DNA of 64,000 nucleotides from Acanthopleura granulata (GCA_016165875.1 JABBOT010000006.1:784570-848569), one strand, 5' to 3'; shown: positions 1 through 11,500, numbered from the stretch's first letter. A program made the numbers and translations. Notes: generated by a model not told the origin, from the letters alone.

Positions 1-660
1 TGAAAAATTAGCATTTTCAATCCCTTTCCCTTGTGGCACTGTTTGTTTTTACTTCTCAAAACCGTTGTAGCTCTAAGGCAGTACCAAGGCGGTGTATGTG
101 GTCAGTGTGCGTCGTCACTGTGAGAAGACCGACGTCACGTAAGAAACAGTCCCTATAGAATGGTTACTAGTTTGTCTTACAACTGTTGTCATGCCTGGCA
201 ATCTTTCGAACACCAGTTTACAAAATAATATCCCACATGACTTTTTAGTGTTACATTACACACACCGTTCTTCAGTGAATGCATGTCAAGAACTAAGCAA
301 GATTTAAACTAGGCTGTCACTGGGGGCATTTAAATACCATGAAATGCGAAAAGCTGATTTTTTGTGTTGAAATCCACACAATCACCCGGCTTTGAAAGGC
401 CCCTTTGTAACCGGATGGTAAATCATCAGTTCAATAATTCAAGGACAGCTCAATAAACCTACTGCGGCGCTATTTTTTTTTCACGTTAAAACAGAGACAA
501 GCTTGTTGAATCCAAAGTTCAATTAATATGCAAATTCTGTGTGAATATTGTAGTGATGTCATTTATACCGTTTGTTTCATCAGAAAACCAAAACAGGGGC
601 AAAAGCGGGTTTTTGCCGTTCGAAGACGTTGTGCCGGGGGAATTCCCATCATAATAAAAA
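1..660. other. unique AT-rich DNA, no feature recognised
   Basis: No repeat family, recognisable protein or RNA gene was seen here. The longest open frame reaching this area runs into the SINE that follows and has no recognisable similarity. Confidence 0.6.
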
Positions 661-663
661 TAG

Positions 664-775
664 TTTATTTATTTATTTGATTGGTGTTTTACCCCGGACT
701 GAAGAATATTTCACTTTTACGACGACAGCCAATAGTATGGTAGGAGAAAACCGGGCAGAGCCAGGGGGAAAAATA
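664..775 (-). mobile_element. SINE family 1, 3' fragment
   Basis: Starts with a TTTATTTATTT tract, the reverse of a TAAA-type tail, followed by the family's 3' block (GGTGTTTTACCCC, then GAATATTTCACTTTTACGAC) and the GGAGAAAACCGGGCAGAGCC block. It is broken off before the tRNA-like head. Family 1 is a tRNA-derived SINE whose best copy lies at 60,225-60,475. The 70-residue open frame here is an accident of the insertion. Confidence 0.75.
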
Positions 776-799
776 AAAATATGATTACGTGCATATTCT

Positions 800-1830
800 G
801 AAGGTGTCTCAAAGTATCATGTTAGCCCAAGCAATAATGGTTTTGTAAATCGAAAATAAAAAAAATATTTTCTAAGCCTTTGTATCCTTACGTTCGGCAT
901 AATGATTCATGGTTTGTTATCATTTGTTTCCTGTGGCCCAGCGGTACATGTAATTCTCCCGGCTAACAGTCCACTTGACGAAACAATTCGAGAGTTCGAA
1001 TCCTGTCGGTGGTTGTAGTTTTTTAGTGATATGAGGGACAATTTTTTTTAATAAATCAACTTTTATTTTTATTTTGTATAGTGCATAAGTTTTTAAAATA
1101 CGATAAATATGCATGGGCGGAGATGGTACGTCGTGTCCCACGTTGTATCGACGCGCCACGCGTTAGTCGGCACGTCATGAGATTGCACTGGGATACAAGC
1201 ATTTACCCGTGTTTATCAGTTTAATATCTTAACAACTATCCTACAATGTTTTCTATTCTGTAACACGTTCGCGGAAATCTGCTGAAGAACATGATGAATT
1301 ATTTATTTTATGCAGATTATTTGGAATAATTAGCCCCAAAATATCGATTTTCTCTGCAGAACTGTTACACACGGACAAGTGGACATGATATTCACAACTG
1401 AAGCTATACAAAGCGGTAGATATATACCTGTTAAAATCCAGACCTGATCGCTTTGTCTGATGGCCTTCTTTGACGTACTTTTGATTTTGTCTGAAGAGAC
1501 TGGTCTATGCTAATCTGCCCAAGAGCTTGTTGAGGCGTAGACAAGTATATTTGCCGTGGAACTCAACCCAGTATTACAAAAGCTGATTTCGATAAGGTTT
1601 GCTTGCTGTGAGCAATTCCTCCTGATGATATGGAACAAATAAAAAATCTCGGCAACACAATGAGAGTTGGAGCAAGCCATTGTAAATTGTGGAATGCTGT
1701 GTCCAAACACGGATCAATGAGCGCAATGCAGCGAGGCCTTAACTTCTGAGTAGAGATTTAATGAGCGCTGTGTTGAGAGTATATGTGAAACGATCTATTA
1801 ACATAATTCACGCCGCTTTATGCTAACAAA
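800..1830. other. mostly unique DNA with one tRNA-like patch (930-1,010)
   Basis: TGGCCCAGCGG at 934 fits an RNA polymerase III A box, and GTTCGAATCC at 994 fits a B box. They are 60 bases apart, too far for an ordinary tRNA, and the T-stem does not pair well. This is at best a decayed tRNA-derived SINE head. The rest of the interval shows nothing recognisable. Confidence 0.35.
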
Positions 1831-1834
1831 CGTT

Positions 1835-1985
1835 CGTTGTAGACCACTTGTCTTCCACTATAATATGACGTACACATCTGCTCATTATGCGTGCGAAAGT
1901 TTGTCGGTAAGCTACCAATACTTCATTTATAAAACTGACCACCATTGAATTTATTGAATATGGCGTTAAACTATAATCAGTGAAT
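1835..1985 (+). mobile_element. SINE family 3, degenerate copy
   Basis: Contains GACCACTTGTCTTCCAC, then AAAGTTTGTCGGTAAGCTACC, then AAAACTGACCACCATTG and a GGCGTTAAAC ending. These blocks appear in the same order in the copy at 41,760-41,895 and, reversed, at 7.2, 22.5, 35.7 and 57.4 kb. The 3' ending resembles that of family 1. Confidence 0.55.
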
Positions 1986-2092
1986 GAATGAATAAATGAT
2001 CAATCAACCAATCAACCTATCAATCAACCCATCAATCAGTCAAGAAATCAATCAAGCAATAAATCCATTAAGCAATCAATCATTTCCTATGT
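1978..2092. repeat. CAAT-rich simple repeat
   Basis: An imperfect run of four-base units (CAAT/AAATGAAT types) directly follows the family 3 element and may be its expanded tail. Confidence 0.75.
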
Positions 2093-2234
2093 TGGCTCTC
2101 TGAATTATTGTCAGTTAAACTCCGCAGTTTGGGATGAATGAATTTGAAATGAACAAACATGCAAACATACGAATACAGTCTAGCTGGTGATGCAAATGTA
2201 AGGGGAGCGGCTTATATTAGCAGTAGCTAGTGGG

Positions 2235-2320
2235 ACTTTACCATTATAGCAGATGGTAGAGCGTTAGGCTTTGGCTGCAGACATTCCGAGTTCAAATCCC
2301 TCAGGGTAAATCCTCGCACC
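2235..2320 (+). mobile_element. tRNA-like repeat, copy 1
   Basis: TAGCAGATGGTAGAGCG resembles an A-box region, and GAGTTCAAATCCC, 43 bases on, resembles a B box; that is normal tRNA spacing. Between them is GGCTGCAGACATTCCGAG, also found in the copy 204 bp downstream. No acceptor-stem pairing was found, so it is a tRNA-derived SINE head, not a tRNA gene. Confidence 0.5.
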
Positions 2321-2439
2321 TTTATAATGGTGACCGAACAGGTTCAAGGGAGCATTGGGCTCTGGACTTGTGAACGTAGGTTTGCTTTGGGAGAGGGGAA
2401 GGATTTAATTGGGGAAGAGTGCAAGTCTACAGCTGGTGA

Positions 2440-2530
2440 GAATTTAACTTTAGCTTAGTCGATAGAGTAGTAGACTGGCTGCAGACATCCCGAGTTCAAA
2501 ACCTTGCTTGTCCCACACAGTGAATCCTCC
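2440..2530 (+). mobile_element. tRNA-like repeat, copy 2
   Basis: TAGCTTAGTCG at 2,451 matches the A-box consensus exactly, and GTTCAAAACC at 2,494 matches the B box, 43 bases apart. The middle (GGCTGCAGACATCCCGAG) is nearly identical to copy 1. It lacks a convincing tRNA fold and is read as a diverged second copy of the same short element. Confidence 0.5.
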
Positions 2531-2639
2531 AAGCTTCCAAGTGTAGCCGCACATTATCGACCAGTGTGATGGGCTAAAATAATCTTCTGACCAATAGTAT
2601 ATCTGTGCCACACAGCTGAAGCCATTTTTCAAGCTTTCT

Positions 2640-4690
2640 CACAAGCTCCCCTCACGAAGTAGAGCAAGGAATCGTGATGTGGGAAAACGTCGGTGTCTAT
2701 GTCTAGTGTTTGTTAACCTGACTTGGGTCTATACAACGTAGAGAGATTGTCTTTTTACCTTTATGTTCATACTTGTGTTCAGTGTGTTGCGCTGAAGATC
2801 AGGAATATACCTCGAGAAACGGGTTACATTTGTCTTTATTTTCGAAGATGTAAACTGGAGCGCTTACATTTTTTAGTTTAGAGTGTGTCGGTTGAATACA
2901 CTGTACCTATGTGTAAGTCTATATGATTGCATTTCATTGTAAGTTTGTTTCAAGCATCACGACCATGTCTTGGAGGCTAGGTTAAAATTTTTGTTGAGGA
3001 CTTGGTTAAACATTTTGGTTCAACAAACTTACAGGTTAGCATACATGTGATAAGGGATACAGCGATAACCGTCTCTCTGTATGTACATAAGTATTCTTTA
3101 ACTCTAGCAGTTTACATTGGATGTCACGAAACTTCTTTGGTAGCACTAGCTGAACTATAATTTCCCAACTTATCACCATTTGAATATGGAATCTGGACAA
3201 AAATAGGACTTTGCAAAAGATATGACCTTGTCAGCCCAATTCTTTATATAAACTCTAAGTGTTATCGGGACTGTCTGGAGATGTGCATCTGATTTTGGAA
3301 CTGCAGCATATGCATTTGTTGTTAATGTGCTGCCTCACCCCGGAGGGCTTTAACAGATTAGATAACCACGCAAAGTTCTGCAACAAGTCGCCTTTATTGC
3401 CGAACCATGCTGAGGTAAATAAACTGTGGTTGTTTGGTTGTTGTCAGCTTTGAGCGCCATTTAGATAACAGGAACGAGAAATACGCCTCGACAATTTTCT
3501 GATATGTAATGTCACCAAAACTAACTCTGGCACAGGAGAGTTCTACATGTTCACAGTATAAGATGGGCGTGACAGTTAACGTTTTTAAAAGGTCATGTGT
3601 TATTTTAGTAGTGTGAAGTGTTTAAAAAATGCGTCATTTTCCGATGACTGTTTAACAAATGTCTTCATGTTTTGACAATTTGAACTGCTCTTGTTTTTAT
3701 TTTGGTATTAATGGTTTAAAACTTACTTGTACCAGAAAACTTAATGCTAGGCTTTTAGGGCTATGTGGACATTTTCTCATGGTTCAGTATTATTATTGTG
3801 CAGAGAATGAAAGCGTTTGCTAATTTGCCACATGTGTGGAAACGTGATGGTGTTGTTGGTCAAGGAGTAATTTCTGTTGGTATCTTATGAAAATTGGAAG
3901 GCTTATGACGTACGCTTATGAATTTAAGAAGCTTGTAATTGGGGCGATGGGATTCATTTATACGTCAGAAGGAATATGTACCACTAGAAGCAAAGATCTG
4001 GCCTCGACGATTAACGGTGTGTCCTTCCTTTAGATTGGTTCACTTATTATGAGTGCAAAAGGTTGATCAGCTACCTCCAGGATTATCTCTCTGGGCAACG
4101 CTTCTGAAAAACAGTCTCCCTGTTGTAATATACCTGCATTCATGTGGCCATATAAGAATAGAAGGGAGATAACTTCATGTCTACTTTAAGAGTAAAGCTG
4201 ATGACGTAATCATCCAAATGGAGAAAAATGGCGCCTATCATATGTTTTTGGCAACCGACTTTATTTACTTCCACTAGAGTGTATATACATATCTAGCAGA
4301 CGCAATGGGCCTTACACCCTTGGAGCAATACCTTTATATTTGCATGCGTCCAATGTGGCCCTCCAGAGGTCAACAATTTTTAGATTTGAAAATGACGAAA
4401 AAGGCTGATAGTCACTTTAATCGTTTTAAAATGTCATAGCAAATGCACAAAAATAATCTTTAAATTATGACATGCAAACTCAAATGAATAAATATGTCAA
4501 TAGTGCTATTTAATCGTTTGCTGAGTCAGCAGTTTTGGTGTCATTTTCGTGGTCAACAATTGTTGTGTTTGTCATATTCTTCTGCTTTTCAATGCCTCGT
4601 TATTTTGTGTGAGAATTGCTCATACGACTGTTTGACTATGCTCACTTGTTCTGTGTCACTGAAGCTTGAAATCTAATTATGATAAACTAT
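2640..4690. other. unique DNA, no feature recognised
   Basis: About 2 kb with no repeat family, tandem array or recognisable coding similarity. Two frames of 60-64 codons at 3,259 and 4,494 have no recognisable domains. Confidence 0.55.
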
Positions 4691-4784
4691 CCAACATATT
4701 ACCTATGTCAGTTTGATATTTAGTGAATACCGCCCCTCGCATCGAGACTTTCGATCCCACTAGCCGTACCCTGCTTCCCCAGGG

Positions 4785-4830
4785 GCCTCTGCTATAAAAG
4801 CGGGAGTGTCAAGAAAACCTCGACTGTGGA
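4785..4830 (+). promoter_or_regulatory. candidate TATA-type core promoter
   Basis: CTGCTATAAAAGCGGG near 4,790 is a canonical TATA box with GC-rich flanks, unusual in this AT-rich, otherwise TATAAA-poor context. A start site would be expected around 4,820-4,825. The first downstream ATG (4,859) meets a stop at once and no gene is recognisable, so this may be chance or the first exon of a spliced or non-coding transcript. Confidence 0.25.
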
Positions 4831-4849
4831 AAAGGGTGCAGAAATCAGA

Positions 4850-5516
4850 TACACACCGATGACCTGGTAGAATTGTTATGGGCATGCAACTAGAAAACTA
4901 GCTTACATCGCCTAATCTCCGGTCCTGAAGCAGAGCGTAAATGTTATATTAGCTTTGCCATACGAGTATCGAGTGTTTGCAAAATTGTCGTTTAGTAAAG
5001 CGTTAATAGAAAACAGCATTCTTTATCGAAAGTGGCCATAAATAACAATTAAATAAACAAATAAATATAGCGTTCTTACAGAGCCTATCTGCCAGTCAGG
5101 TGTATTGTTTCAGCAACTTGCTTATTTTGGAAGGAAACAACGTTTACAAGTTTAAAGAATTTCACAAAATATTTGTAAAAAAGCAAAAAAGTTGCATTGA
5201 TAGAAACATTGTTTTCTCAAACTGAGTCTACCTCAACGTAGGCATTGAAACAAACATTCGTATGAAAGCCATCAACCATAATTAACATGACCTATTCCAA
5301 ATCAAAGTTCAAGTCAAGCCATCAAGGTAATATAAAACTAGATTCGTTCAATTTATCTGTTCTTTTTGTTCCTTTTGAATGGACAGGGTGGGAGGTGTGG
5401 GGTTTGGGGGTGAGGCGAAGATAAGTTCTTTGGTGCGTATTCCACGGATTTGCCTACGGTACCCCTGGCGGACGTACGAAACCTTACAGGGAGATTTGTC
5501 TCCTTAGCTTCCTTAA
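4850..5516. other. unique DNA before the tandem duplication
   Basis: Contains only a short TAAA-type tract near 5,050. No protein, RNA gene or other repeat was recognised. Confidence 0.5.
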
Positions 5517-5769
5517 AGTACCAAAGTTCTGTGCCTGATGGCCTGGTCTACCAACGCAAAATAACTAGACAACAGTGGCTAAGTCATAAAACTGCTAACT
5601 TCTCGTTATGCTGTCATGAAAAATTTATACTACACAAACAATTACAGGCTATTCTGTCTGTGCCATCAAATAGTTTCCGATGTATAAGACAAGGTATCTG
5701 TATACCGGGTTTCTTCGATTGATGCAGTCTTACACTAGAAAGTTGCAAATCTTTTTTATATTTTTTTCG

Positions 5770-5996
5770 GGGTCCTCCGTGGTCACAATGATCCAGGTGC
5801 CTCACACCAATGTGGTAGGTGTGAGTTCAAGTCCAGCTCATGCTGGCTTCCTCTCCAAGTGTACGTTGGAAGGTCTGCCAGCAAAATGCGGATGGTCGTG
5901 GGTTTCCCCTCGCCATAATGTCGGCCGACATCGTATAAGGGATATATTCATGAGTATCGCGTACTACACCAATTAAATAAACAAATAAATAAATAT
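5770..5996 (+). mobile_element. SINE family 1, nearly full length (in copy A)
   Basis: Head-to-tail order is visible: TCACACCAATGTGGTAGGTG, GAGTTCAAGTCCAGCTCATG (B-box-like), GGTCTGCCAGCAAAATGCGG, GGTCGTGGGTTTCCCC, then a decayed 3' block and an AAATAAATAAAT tail. The element predates the duplication because it is also at 14,535-14,790. Copy A has lost about 20 bases around the CGGGCTCTG block that copy B keeps. Confidence 0.75.
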
Positions 5997-6539
5997 ATTT
6001 CTTTTCACCAAAGGAGAAAACAACACAAGAAATACTTGGCAGCAGATTTATTTCCCCGGTTGTACTTCGTTCGTACGGACTAGTGGAATGAAAATATGAG
6101 AGTTAAAGCTATTTCATCCGATTTGTAGAATTGGAAAAATTTCAAGGTGTGAACACGGCGTATGAAAGGTATGTTGTTCTATTTTTCATTTGGCGAGTTG
6201 GTACGAATAACTTGCACCATGAGAAGGCGACTTTAAGTTGAACAATTATATAGCCTTGTTGAAACTGAAAGTTCCGTAGTCCTTTGTACAAAAATAGAGT
6301 TCCACTTATTGCGTAAAATCTGAACATGTGAAACATGTACAACATAAATCAAGATATATGCTGAAAGAAGATTTCCCTCCATTTGGCATTGAATGGAAAT
6401 GACCGCCAGTGCGAAATTCAGGGAAACCATTTGTCCTAATTATCAGGTATATGACAGGATAAATAGTGTCACATAAATAGCCGGCTCTCCTCGAAATCAT
6501 GTTCTCTTTTTTAACTGGTTATTTATGTGATAAGTCTCA

Positions 6540-6668
6540 AACTTCTCACAGGCACTGTGGTTTTCAACACCAGTAAAGCTGACCGCCATCGTAAGTGAAA
6601 AATCGTGAAGTATATGGCATAAAACAACAACCCAATAAATAAATAAATAAAGAAAGAAAGAAAGAAAG
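6540..6668 (+). mobile_element. SINE 3' end with A-rich tail (in copy A)
   Basis: GCTGACCGCCATCGTAAGTG precedes a decayed 3' block and an AATAAATAAATAAAGAAAG tail. The counterpart is at 15,345-15,476. Confidence 0.55.
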
Positions 6669-7159
6669 AGCAAAATGTCTTACACCCTCCCACCCCCGAC
6701 CCCCAACCCGTATCAACTAGCTCTGTGTCCCCTGACAGAAAAATATTACCCCAATATGTCGTTACTTGTTCCAGTTCCGGAGTTCTGGAATCCGAACGCC
6801 GACCTAAAACAGAGAAGCCGTAGAACTGTTGGTTTCCATCCTGATGTTGTCAGATGAGGCGTGTTGGCGATCAAGTTGTCGGATGTGCAATGAAGGGGAT
6901 GGATATTTTCAGTCACTGCTGGCGGATAATCACCTGTGGGCAAATCATAGGCCAGTGCGAAAATTGGATTGGCTTTAATTGCATTGTGATTGCTAAATGA
7001 AAACATTTGAGCTGTTCAAAGTATTCATTAAGTTCTTCTATTTTCTTTGTAAAGAGGAACATCAGGTTTCTGTGTTTGATCTACGGGAAATTTGTTAAAA
7101 ATTTTAAAGTAATGACGATGACAGAATGACAGCTTGATTGATTGCTCTTAAACGCTATA

Positions 7160-7300
7160 CTCAAGGATTTTTGACTTACACCATCAAGGCGATCAGTTTT
7201 GTGGGTTATGGGAACAAGACAGGCCGAGGTAAACCACTAACTTTTGGCAAATCACTGGAGAACTTGTCCCACATGTGACGCACAGACTTCCGCGCTTTAC
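7160..7300 (-). mobile_element. SINE family 3 fragment (in copy A)
   Basis: Shows GGTAAACCACTAACTTTTGG, CAAATCACTGGAGAACTTG and CCCACATGTGACGCACAGAC. These are the reverse-oriented central blocks of family 3, also seen at 15,995-16,130, 35.7 kb and 57.4 kb. Confidence 0.55.
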
Positions 7301-7585
7301 TGAGGGAAACGTTATACGGCTTGTCGCCACCAACGCTCCCCAAAGAATGAGGACAATTCGTGATGAAGTAGAGAATTTAAACGTGTTGACCAGTTAAACC
7401 GTTTCCAAACAGATCGTCGAAGTTTTACATGAAGGAAAACATAAATGCGAATTACATTACAATTTCTCTGTCATAATCGACATTGATTTAAAAGGCCTAT
7501 GAAAACACAAGACCTTCAAAGGAGGTTTGGTGGCAAGCGTCAATCTAACATCAACCCAAGTTTTGTTCATCTGCCATCATGTAGT

Positions 7586-7805
7586 GTCTTTCTGTCTAGC
7601 AGCATTAGCCCGAACCGAGCCATGAATGATGTGCTGTCAACGCCAAACGCCCACACACAACTAACGAAGTGATCGAATTTCTTCTGTCCTCTTCTGTTGC
7701 TGACAGCTGAATTGTAGTCATGTGGAGCTGTTGGCAAGGCTGGAAACGCTCCTGGCTGTTCTGGGCTATTTGGGCTTTTAAAGGTTGATAGTCTATCATA
7801 CCTGG
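7586..7805. other. 220-bp block identical between duplicates (copy A)
   Basis: Every base matches 16,424-16,643 at a constant offset of 8,838, while neighbouring segments differ frequently. On the minus strand it holds a 64-codon open frame (7,605-7,799), identical in both copies and without recognisable domains. On the plus strand TCTTTCTGTCTAGCAG looks like a pyrimidine tract plus splice acceptor, but no long frame follows. Conservation, gene conversion and chance are all possible. Confidence 0.5.
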
Positions 7806-8035
7806 TTCTCTGCCTGGCTAAGTGAGGACTGTTTGATTAGTTCACTAATTGACTGACCGACTGGCTACTGGCTGGCTGGCTAGTTGCCTGGCCGTACGAC
7901 TGACTGTAAGACTGAGTGACTAACTCACTGAACGAGTGACTGACTGGTTGGCTGGTTGGCTGGTTGGCTGTACAACTGACTGTACAACTAACTAATTTAC
8001 TGTTTGACTGACTGACTGACTGAAGTGACTGAAGC
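7805..8035. repeat. CTGA/CTGG degenerate simple repeat (copy A)
   Basis: Runs of GACTGACTGACTG and GGCTGGCTGGC units, with a CTGTACAACTGA variant. The counterpart at 16,680-16,850 differs in unit number, as expected for a slippage-prone tract. Confidence 0.85.
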
Positions 8036-8214
8036 GAAATTTCTTCCTTGGATTTAGTTTAGTTAGGTTTTGGGATTTGACCAGTACACTGTATAAATTT
8101 CCTTGCGTGTATACGCAATATTACAGTCTATATGGAACGCCCCGAAAGAACTGTAAATGTCTTACAATGACAGATTAAGATTATGTTGATGTTATGTTGG
8201 TGGAAATAAATTTG

Positions 8215-8440
8215 TTTGTATGTGTTCTAGGGTTTTACGTCGTACTCAACAGTTTTCGATTATATGACAACCAGGAGCACATGGAATGTATATAAACTGT
8301 TTTCCTGATGCAGGACGAGACCATGCCGCCAACGTACTGCGGCTACAGTAAGATCATGCTGAAGACACCAGACGTGACACCCCACCCAGTCAAGTTATAC
8401 TGCAACCAGGTGGGCCTGTTCTGTTTCCTTGCTCTAAATA
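8215..8440 (-). mobile_element. SINE family 2, head-less copy (in copy A)
   Basis: TTTTACGTCGTACTCAACAG (reverse of the 3' block), GAGACCATGCCGCCAACGT, ATCATGCTGAAGACACCAGA and CACCCAGTCAAGTTATACTG match the fuller copies at 43,256-43,585 and 52,497-52,852. The tRNA-like head is absent. The paralogue is at 17,138-17,350. Confidence 0.75.
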
Positions 8441-9012
8441 GGCATGTGACCAAGTGAAGAATAAGATACGTAATTAGGCTACAGGCTAAAAATTTTCAGT
8501 CAGAGCGAAGCCGTTCATCTACACAAAACACACTACAGCCCATAATGTTGAAACATTTTACTGTTTCACAAGAGACCATTTGTTACATCCTATCTGCACA
8601 TTCTTATTCGCTTACGCAAACAAATGGCTCTGGCGTATCCGTTCGCTGAGGTGAATTCTGTTAATGGTTTGCTTAGGGACTTTCAGCAGGGAATAGAAAC
8701 CCAATGTATCTCTTATGCTAAAAGTGCACCCTGACTGATGAAGAGAAAAAGTTTTTCAAATGAGACAAAAATCCGTTCACCATTAAAGCGTCTAGGGATC
8801 CGAGCCTAGAGTGCATCATTACCTTGGGTAAACAATGAGCCGTTCGGGTGGAACTGGTGATCCCAGAGCTTTTAGTAAAGAATAGGGAATAGCAAAGGCA
8901 GTCAGATGAATCTATTGCCCAAGTTTTGCAAAGCATGTTGGTTTAAACATTGCTTCCATTGTACATTCTATGGCAACGCAATTTGAGAAATTTTGAGATT
9001 ATATACTGTCCA

Positions 9013-9092
9013 GAAATGTGGCATTCTGCAGCTGAATAACGGCCCATGATAGTGCAGGGAAATGTGGCATTCTGCAGCTGAATAACGCCCCG
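9013..9092. repeat. two-copy 46-bp direct repeat
   Basis: GAAATGTGGCATTCTGCAGC starts at 9,013 and again at 9,059. It lies inside the roughly 350-bp segment of copy A that is missing from copy B. Confidence 0.75.
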
Positions 9093-11429
9093 CGGTGGAG
9101 CATGCTTTTATAGTGAAGACTTCGGTGGAAAAAAGTGATAGAAAATTCAGATTACTGTAACGATGTGCGTAAAAGAGTATTCCAAGAGTGTGTGTTCTTT
9201 GTGCTTGCTGGGGTGTTTCTGAATTTACATGTAAGTGCACAATCGGAGAATGTCCTGATGCATGTGGTTGATTCTATTATATGTTCTAAATGTGTGACTA
9301 AACTGCCTGGCGAAAATAATTTGATGTCAAATTCTGTCATACATTATCACTGAGGCACCATCTTTCCGTGCATATGCGCAATCGCATGCACATGCAAAAT
9401 TGAATCGGCCCAAGCAGACACACGTAAATGGAATTCATATTCCAGTTTTTAGGGAAACAACATCATATCATTTATTTTAAATTGTGCTCCCAACACAGGA
9501 ATGTCTTGACATATTTGAAAGGACAGGTCACATTCAAACAAAGTGAGTATCACAGAAAAGGCCATTTCGTGTTGATTACAAGTACGGTATTATTATTTTT
9601 TTCACGCTTTTTTACAGTGATTAAAAAGGAAATAAGGACTGAGGTGCTGCGGTGGGCTTTTTAGACCCTATTGAACAGGTAGACGCCTAGTGACGTCATA
9701 TGTTTTTTTCTTCTTTTAAATACAGTGTTTTTTTAAACATGAATAAGTTCCTTTCCTTATCAGTACATGATAAACCCTGTGACGAGGCCAGGTCTGATAA
9801 CGTCCTGAAGTGTTCCCCAGGGTTATCTTTCATGTCCACCTCACAACACGCCCAAGCTTTGAGGTTAGGCTTTTAAATAAACTTTGGTACAATAGTAGAT
9901 ATTAACTGATACTTATATTAAATTAGCTCAGGCGCCGGATTTTTGCAGTTATTCGACAAAACTTTAATCCTGTAACTGTCTTACCGGAGAATTGCGGGAT
10001 AATTAATTTCTTAATAATATTTACCATCGGTTGTACATTGTCATATAAGTACAATATATTTTATTATGAATATCGAGGTCAATTTCCAAAGTCAGTTTTC
10101 GAAGCATCTCAAGCCTTGGGGAAAGGCTATTTTTTTATTATTCCAACATAAATGAAAAATTAAAAATTTAGACGTAGTGTAATTAACAATTTTTCCAGAA
10201 TTATTTGCCCGTAAGGGTAAGGTTCAAACAGCGGCGCAATGCCTAGAGCTGTCTGTAAAGTGATGCTTTTTGTTGTTGTTTTTGTTTCTTTTGTTTATTA
10301 TCAGATGGGGAGGTATTTTATGAACAGAACATTTACACTTATGTTCCATTAACGCACATCAGGAAAACATTTTTTTTATTAAGAATCACATATATAAAAC
10401 GTGTGAAACACATGACAAAATACTAACAATTTTTAAACAGCTCACTTTGCCCTTGATTAGAAACAAACGACTACACGCCTTGAGCAATAAATAAGCTTTG
10501 GATAAAGGAACGGAAATCGTAGAATTAGAAGATGTACGTGCAAGAAAATGGGGATTAATGCTTCGTGTCCTTTTTGCCGTCCATCAATTCTAATCTCCAT
10601 GTTGTCTGGACCAAAAATCCATTGGCTTGAGTGGCTTCACAATTATTTAAAAGAGGTATCATGCTGGGTAAACAGACTTGCTGGGTAAACGATGGAGATA
10701 ATTCTGTGTTAACCCAGTAAACCTGAGCAAAACACCATTTCGTTGTTTGTCCTTGTAAATGTTTCCTTTCAGAAGAGAGCAGCAAACTACGGCTTCAAAT
10801 GTATTATTAGAGACATGATAGTATTTAGTTGCGGTGTCACGTCCTTTACAAAACGGGAAGCTATTGAACTTATCATAAGGAAAACAACCTCAGTTACCTT
10901 TGGCCAAAGCGTAGTTTATTAGCCTCCCGTGTCAAGGAAATATATTTCTGGACGTGCAGTGAGCAGTTATGATCAATTTCCCATTATAACCTATAAATAC
11001 ACTCATCATATCAATTAGTGAAAAATTGTACGTATTTGTAAGATAGCTGAAGCTGAGCAAGACCATTGTCGTATGGGTGGAACATTCCTTAAATACCTTG
11101 TAAACAGTAAACAGATAAATGTATAAATTTAGTGAGAAGCGGGGTTGACAAGGAACAGGTTGTTTTTACCTATTGACCTAATTGTCGTCCCATATGTCGA
11201 TCTGTTTAATAGATTTGTTGACCGTGTTACATCTGGAAAAGAGACTTTTAATGCCAAAATCATATATATGAACAATTTTAGCAGAATACCGCTCTGAGAA
11301 TACAGGAGAGGCCGACCTTCGGACACGCCGCCAAATTATCCCTATCCAACAAGAAAGCCAAGTAAAAAAGTTTAGCAAAAGAGATAGGCGAATTTGTACT
11401 GGAAGGATACCTTACCTTACCTTATATTC

Positions 11430-11500
11430 TGAAGGATAAGTGAAATATTCTTGAGTACGGCGTAAAGCACCAATCAAATAAATAAATAAATAAATATATA
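11430..11500 (+). mobile_element. SINE family 1, 3' end
   Basis: A well-preserved ending: AAGTGAAATATTCTTGAGTA, CGGCGTAAAGCACCAATCAA, then AATAAATAAATAAATA. It sits immediately after the end of duplicated block A. Confidence 0.8.

Larger units (their letters stand above)
5517..11400. repeat. segmental tandem duplication, copy A
   Basis: About 5.9 kb that recurs in the same order and orientation at 14,238-19,592, offset by about 8.77-8.84 kb. Shared landmarks include the SINE at 5.77 kb, the CTGA/CTGG tract near 7.85 kb, the SINE family 2 fragment at 8.2 kb, and the end block with AAAAAAGTTTAGC near 11,370. Identity varies: 7,586-7,805 is identical over 220 bases, while other parts differ by many substitutions and indels. 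No gene was recognised in either copy, so this is duplicated non-coding DNA as far as can be seen. Confidence 0.9.

Noticed and set aside
930..1010. tRNA gene with long variable arm
   Set aside because: A and B boxes are 60 bases apart but neither the acceptor nor the T stem pairs acceptably.
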